Shown here one piece after another: positions 6,271 through 10,491 of a stretch of DNA of 10,491 nt. The DNA comes from Sulfurimonadaceae bacterium. Lineage in GTDB: Bacteria; Campylobacterota; Campylobacteria; Campylobacterales; Sulfurimonadaceae. The translations under genes and the position numbers were made by a program. The notes below the pieces were generated by a model. The model was not told the origin of the DNA. It made no database searches and saw nothing but the letters and a program-made list of their open reading frames with translations. The DNA lies in assembly GCA_026193155.1 (NCBI GenBank), contig JAPHSI010000222.1, positions 1-10,491 on the forward strand. The letters run 5' to 3'. Each line of letters begins with the position of its first letter. Positions within the stretch are counted from its first letter, which is position 1.

Positions 6271-6309
6271 AGATTATATAATCTGCTGAATAAAAAACAG
6301 ATTATATAA
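6271..6309. repeat. Inverted repeat and palindromic promoter between dapD and the rod-like gene
   Basis: Arms TTATATAATCTG (6274-6285) and CAGATTATATAA (6298-6309) are perfectly complementary over 12 bp with a 12-bp A-rich spacer. The first arm is also part of a perfect 14-bp palindrome AGATTATATAATCT (6271-6284). The minus-strand TATAAT at 6278-6273 is well placed as the -10 of the rod-like gene. The element may be an operator over this promoter, or a hairpin in the dapD transcript. The stem is AT-rich with no following T-run on the minus strand, so an ordinary intrinsic terminator is unlikely. Confidence 0.6.
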
Positions 6310-6321
6310 AGGAGTTAATTA

Positions 6322-7518
6322 TTAGTGAAGATCGGCGTTTAACTTGATCTCTCTAGTAGAACGAGAAGCTGTTATCTCACCAGTCATAGAATTTTGTCTA
6401 TAGTGAATTCCATATAAACCTGCTAATTGTTTACCTTTAAAGATTTCACCTTCCATTTTCATATTGGTATTTACTTCCATAATTTTTTTCAACTCTTTTG
6501 GTTGAATACCTATCTTTGTACCTTCTAATATAGAGACACCTGCATCTATGATACACCCATCACCTAAAGGGATTCCACATACAGAATTGGCACCTAAAAG
6601 ACAGTTTTTGCCTATAGAGATTGGATTTCCATCTGTACCGCTTAATACACCTAAAATCGAAGCTCCACCACCAACATCACTACCGTCACCGACAATAGCA
6701 GATGAACTAATACGACCTTCAACCATACTTACACCTGTAGTTCCTGCATTGAAATTAATATATGAAGCACCAGGCATTACAGTTGTTCCTGCTGCTAGTT
6801 GAGCACCAAAACGTACTTTTGAAGTATCTAATATACGAGTATTATCTGCTGGGATTATGTGTTGTAAGAATCTAGGGAACTTATCGACAAAGTCTATATG
6901 TGGATATTCATTTGCAAGTTTTAATTCAATCTCAAACTCTCTTAAGTAGTCAAGTTCTATTGGTTGTCCATTGCTCCATGCAACATTTGGAAGTGCTCCA
7001 AAAGCACCATCAAGACAAATTTCACGTAGTCCTACTTTAGCTTGAGAAATAGCATATAGTTTTAAGTAAGCAGCTTCAACACTTTTAATTGGAGCATCGT
7101 CGTATATGAAAGTAACTTTATATTCACCTTCAATCATTCCATTTTCTATTAGCTGTGTATATAGAGCGGAAACAACTTGAATATTTTTATGTGCATCTCC
7201 ATAAGCTTCATCTGCAAAAGGAGTAAAAGCATTTAAACAAGATTTTAAAAATGAAAGATTGATATTACAAACAACTTCACTTTGTGAAAAATCTACGTTA
7301 ATACCTTGTTCTGCTAATGCTTTAACAAATACTGCAGCACTTCCAAAATTCTCATTCCAGTTGATTAACGGATAGGTAGCTTGTAAACTCTTATCTACAT
7401 TTAACTGCCCTAAGTCAACTCTTGTAATACCAAATGCTAAAGGATCTCTATATCCATCAGTTTTTTTTATATTCTCAATTAGTGCTTTAAAAGCATCTGC
7501 AGTCTGGATTGTTTCCAT
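6322..7518 (-). CDS. dapD: Tetrahydrodipicolinate N-succinyltransferase DapD
   Basis: Transfers succinyl from succinyl-CoA to tetrahydrodipicolinate in the succinylase branch of diaminopimelate/lysine synthesis, feeding peptidoglycan. The 398-residue protein is the long DapD form known from Campylobacterota. An N-terminal alpha/beta part (about 1-225) is followed by a left-handed beta-helix of hexapeptide repeats (about 229-337). Visible motifs are KVRFGAQLAAGTTVMPGASYIN (234-255, shown whole by ends KVRFGA and ASYIN), VEGRISSSAIVGDGSDVGGG (266-285) and GGGASILGVLSG (283-294), which is shared with the actinobacterial-type enzyme, then SIGKNCLLGANSVCGIPLGD (301-320). A C-terminal tail (338-398) follows. 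AAGGTGAG (7534-7527) lies 8 nt before the ATG and TATAAT (7557-7552) gives a promoter. The rod-like gene follows 71 bp downstream on the same strand. Functionally unrelated neighbours suggest a single-gene unit. Confidence 0.94.
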   Translation of the reverse strand: METIQTADAFKALIENIKKTDGYRDPLAFGITRVDLGQLNVDKSLQATYPLINWNENFGSAAVFVKALAEQGINVDFSQSEVVCNINLSFLKSCLNAFTPFADEAYGDAHKNIQVVSALYTQLIENGMIEGEYKVTFIYDDAPIKSVEAAYLKLYAISQAKVGLREICLDGAFGALPNVAWSNGQPIELDYLREFEIELKLANEYPHIDFVDKFPRFLQHIIPADNTRILDTSKVRFGAQLAAGTTVMPGASYINFNAGTTGVSMVEGRISSSAIVGDGSDVGGGASILGVLSGTDGNPISIGKNCLLGANSVCGIPLGDGCIIDAGVSILEGTKIGIQPKELKKIMEVNTNMKMEGEIFKGKQLAGLYGIHYRQNSMTGEITASRSTREIKLNADLH

Positions 7519-7551
7519 AATTAGTTCTCACCTTAATTAAATATTTTCGAA

Positions 7552-7557
7552 ATTATA
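7552..7557 (-). promoter_or_regulatory. -10 box of dapD
   Basis: Minus-strand TATAAT, about 34 bp before the dapD ATG, in the 121-bp divergent spacer shared with the ankyrin gene. No -35 is evident. On the plus strand TATACT (7585-7590) or TATATA (7623-7628) could serve the ankyrin gene; I cannot decide between them. Confidence 0.55.
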
Positions 7558-7639
7558 TTCAAACTTTACTAATAAGTTTTAATATATACTAAGGGTAATA
7601 ATTTTTATTGACTTAAAATAAATATATAAGAAGAGAATA

Positions 7640-8143
7640 ATGAATAAATGGATTGAATTGTTAAAAAATAATGACTATATAGGTGTTAAACAATATATAA
7701 AAAGTGGAGCATACATAAATGAAGAAAATGAGATGGGGGAGTCAGTTTTAGCTTCAGCCATAAGAAATCATTGTGATGAAGATTTAATTAAACTTCTTAT
7801 TGATAAAGGTGCTGATATATATGATTTTGATAATGAAGGCGTAAGTATCTTTGATATGGCTATTACATACAATAATATAAATTTAGTTGAGTATATAATC
7901 GAAGATGGTATTGATGTTAATAAAACAAATAGAAAAAGTGGTTTTACGCCTTTGATGTGTGCCGCATGTTATGGAAGAGTTGAAATAACATCTTTGCTTC
8001 TCAAACACGGTGCAGATAAAAATTCATTAGACACCAGAGGCTTTTCAGCGCTTGATTTTGCTAGAAAAATGAATAAAAAGTCGATTTTAGATATTTTAGG
8101 ATTTGATAAAAACCTTCCACAAAACAGGAGTTATACTAAATAA
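7640..8143 (+). CDS. Ankyrin-repeat protein
   Basis: A 167-residue soluble protein made of ankyrin repeats, which are protein-protein interaction modules. Repeats run at about 1-30 (degenerate), 33-65 (GESVLASAIRNHCDEDLIKL, then LLIDKGADI), 67-97 (GVSIFDMAITYNNINLVEYI), 101-132 (GFTPLMCAACYGRVEITSLL, then LKHGADKN, nearly consensus) and 134-154 (GFSALDFARKMNKKSILDIL). There is no signal peptide, membrane segment or enzymatic domain, so it likely acts in the cytoplasm. The ATG has a purine-rich AAGAAGAG leader rather than a strong ribosome site. It is divergent from dapD and ends 2 bp before the stop of the convergent RHH gene. The partner is unknown; ankyrin proteins next to a small regulator are sometimes functionally linked, but tail-to-tail order does not support an operon. 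Confidence 0.85.
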   Translation: MNKWIELLKNNDYIGVKQYIKSGAYINEENEMGESVLASAIRNHCDEDLIKLLIDKGADIYDFDNEGVSIFDMAITYNNINLVEYIIEDGIDVNKTNRKSGFTPLMCAACYGRVEITSLLLKHGADKNSLDTRGFSALDFARKMNKKSILDILGFDKNLPQNRSYTK

Positions 8144-8145
8144 TA

Positions 8146-8337
8146 TTAATCGAAAAACTTTCCTTGTTTTTCATTGTCAAGAGGTTTTCTCTTTTCTTTT
8201 ACAAGCCACTCTTGCAATAGTGATTCTATAACTTTGCTTAAACTCATTTTATATCTATTTCTTGAATAAAGCATAGCATCATCCCAAGTCTTTTTATCTA
8301 TAAGTAAACTTCTTGTTATTTCATCTTTTGGCTTCAT
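8146..8337 (-). CDS. Small ribbon-helix-helix type DNA-binding protein
   Basis: A 63-residue protein whose layout fits the Arc/MetJ/CopG ribbon-helix-helix fold: a short strand (about 7-13, ITRSLLI), helix A (about 15-28, KKTWDDAMLYSRNR), a turn, and helix B (about 32-46, SLSKVIESLLQEWLV). SLSKVIESLL matches the helix-B start typical of RHH dimers, where Ser caps the helix and Val/Ile/Leu form the core. A lysine-rich tail follows (47-63). AAGGAA (8347-8342) lies 4 nt before the ATG. A large dyad overlaps its promoter, as expected of an autoregulated RHH repressor. No toxin-like gene is co-transcribed: the neighbour on the 3' side is the convergent ankyrin gene. Fold assignment is by pattern only; an antitoxin without partner or a general regulator are both possible. 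Confidence 0.65.
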   Translation of the reverse strand: MKPKDEITRSLLIDKKTWDDAMLYSRNRYKMSLSKVIESLLQEWLVKEKRKPLDNEKQGKFFD

Positions 8338-8348
8338 TAAATTCCTTA

Positions 8349-8370
8349 ACTATATAATAAATTATATAGT
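8349..8370. promoter_or_regulatory. 22-bp dyad overlapping the RHH-gene promoter (probable operator)
   Basis: Perfect 10-bp arms ACTATATAAT (8349-8358) and ATTATATAGT (8361-8370) flank a central AA. On the minus strand TATAAT at 8366-8361 would start transcription near 8354, so one arm is the -10 region and the other covers the start site. RHH dimers usually bind such closely spaced inverted half-sites. It also lies about 40 bp upstream of the -10 box of the divergent EAL-HDOD gene and could affect it. Confidence 0.6.
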
Positions 8371-8411
8371 AATAAAATTAAGCTTATAAGTCAATTCAAA
8401 GAACAATAATG

Positions 8412-8417
8412 TATAAT
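8412..8417 (+). promoter_or_regulatory. -10 box of the EAL-HDOD gene
   Basis: TATAAT preceded by a TG at one-base overlap (TGTATAAT, 8410-8417). Transcription would begin near 8424, leaving a ~20-nt leader with only an A-rich, weak ribosome site (AAAGACAG, 8427-8434) before the ATG at 8444. Confidence 0.5.
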
Positions 8418-8443
8418 AAAAAGAAAAAAGACAGTAAAAAATC

Positions 8444-9646
8444 ATGGGAAATAGCACTTATATAGCAAAGCAGCCAATATTAGATACAAATGGTGAGGTG
8501 TTCGCATATGAACTTTTATATAGAGATACCGAGGTCTCATCTAATATAAAAAATCGTAAACAAGCAACAGTTTCCGTGTTAAGTTCGGCTATAAATAAGT
8601 TTGGTGTGAACAAATTACTAGGTGAGTATAAAGCTTTTGTAAAAGCTGATCCGGAATTTATCATGCATAATGTTATCGAGACTATTCCTAAAGAATATTT
8701 TATTTTTGCCCTTCAATTTGATGAAGAAATAAAAAATAAAGTAAAAGATAGAATAATTCAACTTCATAAAGAAGGTTACACTTTTGCAATAAACGATACA
8801 ATTTTAAATGAAGATGTCATTAAAAATTATCAAAGTGTTCTAAAATACATAAGCTACGTAAAAATTGATGTTGAAACACCTTTAAATAATATTTCTTTGA
8901 TAAAAGACTTAAATATTAAAACAATAGCCACTAAAGTTGAAGATACAGATAAAGAAAGTACCGCAAAAAAAATGGATGTTGATTTTTTACAAGGATTCTT
9001 TTTCTCTGTTCCAAAAATTGAAAAACAAGAAAAATTTGATTCAGAAGTTGAAAATATAATTCGTTTATGTAATAAAATTATGCAAGATTGTAGTATTGAT
9101 GAGATAGTGGAAGAATTTGAAAAGAGTCCCCTTGTATCAATTCAGTTGTTAAAGTTCATCAATTCAGGCTTATTCCATTTTAGACAAAAACTTTCATCTA
9201 TCAAACAAGTTGTTACACTTGTTGGGAAAACAAAATTAACACAATGGTTGATGTTAATGATATATTCTACACCTAGAGGGGAGGGCTTTGTTAATACCTT
9301 GTTATTTGACAGAGTAAGAAGCAGGACATACCTTATGCAAGAAATAGCAAAAATTGTTGATAAAAATAAAGTATCAAATGCTTATTTCGTTGGTGTTATT
9401 TCTTTAATGGATACTCTTTTTGGAGTAAGTAAAAGAACACTTATGCATGAATTACATATTGACAAAGAGATAAAAGAAGCTATCCTGAAAAATGATGGAA
9501 TTTTAGGTGAAATACTAAGCTTTGTAATTGCCTTAGAAGAATTTAATACGGAGTTTATAGATGATTTTATAGAGAAATACAATATTTCTCAAGAATCATT
9601 TGAATACCTTAGTTTAAATGCCTCCGGTGATTTAAGAGACATTTAA
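8444..9646 (+). CDS. EAL-HDOD signalling protein (YuxH type)
   Basis: A 400-residue cytoplasmic protein combining an EAL-related domain (about 5-190) with an HDOD domain (about 199-390), the YuxH-like arrangement. EAL domains bind or hydrolyse cyclic di-GMP; HDOD domains are metal-free HD relatives used in signalling. Seen in the EAL half: IAKQPILDTNGEVFAYELLYR at 7-27 in pieces IAKQPILD and YELLYR (Glu23 kept), KID at 140-142, TKVED at 163-167 and QGFFFSVP at 183-190. The usual Asn of the INxS motif appears as FVKAD (65-69) and the DDFG segment as AINDTILNED (115-124), so catalysis is doubtful and a binding or scaffold role is likelier. HDOD signs: SPLVSIQLLKFINS (228-241), then AYFVGVISLMDTLFG (313-327). 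The ribosome site is weak. It is divergent from the RHH gene, and its last 15 bp overlap the convergent HTH gene. Confidence 0.85.
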   Translation: MGNSTYIAKQPILDTNGEVFAYELLYRDTEVSSNIKNRKQATVSVLSSAINKFGVNKLLGEYKAFVKADPEFIMHNVIETIPKEYFIFALQFDEEIKNKVKDRIIQLHKEGYTFAINDTILNEDVIKNYQSVLKYISYVKIDVETPLNNISLIKDLNIKTIATKVEDTDKESTAKKMDVDFLQGFFFSVPKIEKQEKFDSEVENIIRLCNKIMQDCSIDEIVEEFEKSPLVSIQLLKFINSGLFHFRQKLSSIKQVVTLVGKTKLTQWLMLMIYSTPRGEGFVNTLLFDRVRSRTYLMQEIAKIVDKNKVSNAYFVGVISLMDTLFGVSKRTLMHELHIDKEIKEAILKNDGILGEILSFVIALEEFNTEFIDDFIEKYNISQESFEYLSLNASGDLRDI

Positions 9647-10258
9647 AAGTCTAACAAAGTTTTTATAGCTATCAACTATTTGTTGATTTTTTGTGCTTTG
9701 AATATAAAATTCTATAGCTTTTTTCCCTAGTCTTGGGATTTCATTTTTTACGGCCCAACTACTTACCGTACCTTCTGGTACCTCAAGTATATTAGCCAAA
9801 GCTTTTTGAGTAATTCCAAGCTCTTTACATATTTCTTTAACTATATTAGTTTTTTTTTCTATAGTTTTTGTTTTTGTATATATAGTTCTATTTTGAACCA
9901 TATTATTGTTATTTATATTGAGTTCTTCCTCATCTATATGCGTATCAGAGTTTTTTGATATCCACTCTAAAACATCAAATGAATTAAGCACCCAATCTCT
10001 TGAGTTTAATGAAATTACAACATCTTTTAAAAATTTCTCAGCATTCTCACTTGCTATCTCTTTTGTACTGATTTGACGAAGTATCGCATATGATAATTGA
10101 AGAGAGGCCGAACCGTTTACACCCCAATCAAAACCATTTTTTGATTTTGGGTATTCTTCAAACCTGTTTGGTAACTCAAGTTCTCCATAAGTAACATATC
10201 TATTCCCTAAAAGTGCTTTGTGCCCTTTAAATACATGATGACTATGTTTAATTGCCAT
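9632..10258 (-). CDS. DUF6166-like/helix-turn-helix fusion protein
   Basis: A 208-residue protein in two parts. The first (about 8-100) resembles DUF6166: GNRYVTYGELELP (18-30), then SKNGFDWGVNGSASLQLSYA (39-58) and AILRQI (58-63), ending in SRDWVLNSFDVLEWI (86-100). Its function is unknown. After an Asn-rich linker (114-119) and a Lys/Thr-rich stretch (128-137), the end carries an XRE-like helix-turn-helix: KEICKELGITQKALANILEV with PEGTVSSWAVKNEIPRLGKK (141-180). TAAGAGGA (10270-10263) lies 4 nt before the ATG, and TATACT (10285-10280) is a likely -10. The coding strand has nine consecutive A (9858-9850, Glu134-Thr137) exactly at the domain junction. DUF6166 proteins are, as far as I recall, frequent in phages and accessory DNA, so transfer is possible though codon use looks like the neighbours. 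DUF assignment from memory. Confidence 0.75.
   Translation of the reverse strand: MAIKHSHHVFKGHKALLGNRYVTYGELELPNRFEEYPKSKNGFDWGVNGSASLQLSYAILRQISTKEIASENAEKFLKDVVISLNSRDWVLNSFDVLEWISKNSDTHIDEEELNINNNNMVQNRTIYTKTKTIEKKTNIVKEICKELGITQKALANILEVPEGTVSSWAVKNEIPRLGKKAIEFYIQSTKNQQIVDSYKNFVRLLNVS
9850..9858 (-). repeat. A9 homopolymer inside the DUF6166-HTH gene
   Basis: Nine A on the coding strand encode the end of the linker (Glu-Lys-Lys-Thr). A gain of one A gives AAC TAA and a loss gives CTA ATA TAG, so either slip stops translation within three codons and would release the first domain without the HTH. The gene is in frame as given. Confidence 0.55.
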
Positions 10259-10491
10259 GTTGTCCTCTTAAATCTTGAAAGTATAATGATTTTTATGCTT
10301 GTTAATATGTTTATTGTTTTCATTTAATCTATATCTGTAAAAAATATATATAGATATACTCAGCAATAATAATGCCAATAACCAAATCAACATAACATAA
10401 ATCCTTGATTTTTACTATTTTATACAATATCGGCATTCATTGACATTATATTAATTAATAGGTAAATAATGCTAAAATTTTGCTATCATTA
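10259..10491. other. Gene-free right end, AT-rich spacer
   Basis: I see no supportable gene here. It contains the promoter of the minus-strand HTH gene (10280-10285) and a 7-bp inverted repeat TATATCT/AGATATA (10330-10336, 10352-10358). There is also a 10-bp imperfect inverted pair AATGCCAATA (10371-10380) and TATCGGCATT (10428-10437). Near the end is TGCTATCAT (10481-10489), resembling the TGCTATAAT promoter of leuD and perhaps serving a gene beyond the window. The last ATG (10469) opens only 7 codons before the edge. Confidence 0.4.

Noticed and set aside
6274..6309. Inverted repeat as intrinsic terminator of dapD
   Set aside because: The stem is nearly all A/T and no T-run follows on the minus strand; promoter or operator fits better.
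6548..6802. Forward frame of 84 codons inside dapD
   Set aside because: Pro/Ile-rich product is the reverse image of the hexapeptide repeats of DapD.
8146..8337. RHH protein as antitoxin of a toxin-antitoxin pair
   Set aside because: No co-directional adjacent toxin-like gene; the downstream neighbour is a convergent ankyrin protein.
8458..8664. Reverse frame of 68 codons in the EAL-HDOD gene (and a similar one at 9382-9582)
   Set aside because: Both lie opposite a clear two-domain protein and have no ribosome site or recognisable motif.
10371..10437. AATGCCAATA/TATCGGCATT as a mobile-element end or operator
   Set aside because: 9 of 10 matches with a 47-bp spacer in an AT-rich spacer; no gene between and no target duplication seen.
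10469..10491. ATG at 10469 as the start of a gene running off the window
   Set aside because: Only seven codons are visible, and the stretch overlaps a promoter-like TGCTATCAT; cannot be supported.

Overview
The window is AT-rich, with short spacers and a gene set that points to Campylobacterota (Epsilonproteobacteria), most like Sulfurimonas or a near relative. Supporting signs are the long epsilon-type DapD, a CiaD-like protein beside leuB and purU, promoters with a good TATAAT box but no clear -35, and the general style of the small hypothetical proteins. The genus is an inference from protein character; no search was run. No tRNA, rRNA, CRISPR array, transposase or integrase is visible.

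Left part (about 20-3672, all +): one tightly packed transcription unit. It holds leuD and leuB (leucine synthesis), a small TPR-like protein, a CiaD-like protein, purU (formyl-THF deformylase), trmL (tRNA wobble 2'-O-methyltransferase) and a 42-residue single-span membrane protein. Junctions are 0-14 nt or overlapping, so one promoter at 26-34 probably serves them all.

Middle part (3673-7518): a spacer with a possible 27-residue reverse-strand gene and two inverted repeats leads to an S24-type (LexA/CI-like) self-cleaving repressor. The repressor is followed, probably with translational coupling, by an SH3-NlpC/P60 peptidoglycan-hydrolase lipoprotein. Convergent to it are a 101-residue mini flagellar rod-like protein and dapD (lysine/diaminopimelate synthesis), separated by a striking inverted-repeat promoter region.

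Right part (7519-10491): an ankyrin-repeat protein runs tail-to-tail into a 63-residue ribbon-helix-helix (RHH) type regulator whose promoter carries a near-perfect 22-bp dyad. Divergent from the RHH gene is an EAL-HDOD signalling protein with a degenerate EAL half. Convergent and overlapping with that is a DUF6166-like/HTH fusion with an A9 tract at the domain boundary. The last ~230 bp hold no gene I can support.

Most genes are ordinary chromosomal housekeeping. The spots most worth checking are the repressor-lipoprotein pair and its operator, the RHH dyad, the mini rod protein, the CiaD-like gene in a biosynthetic operon, and the A9 tract. I see no complete novel multi-gene system that can be asserted from sequence alone.
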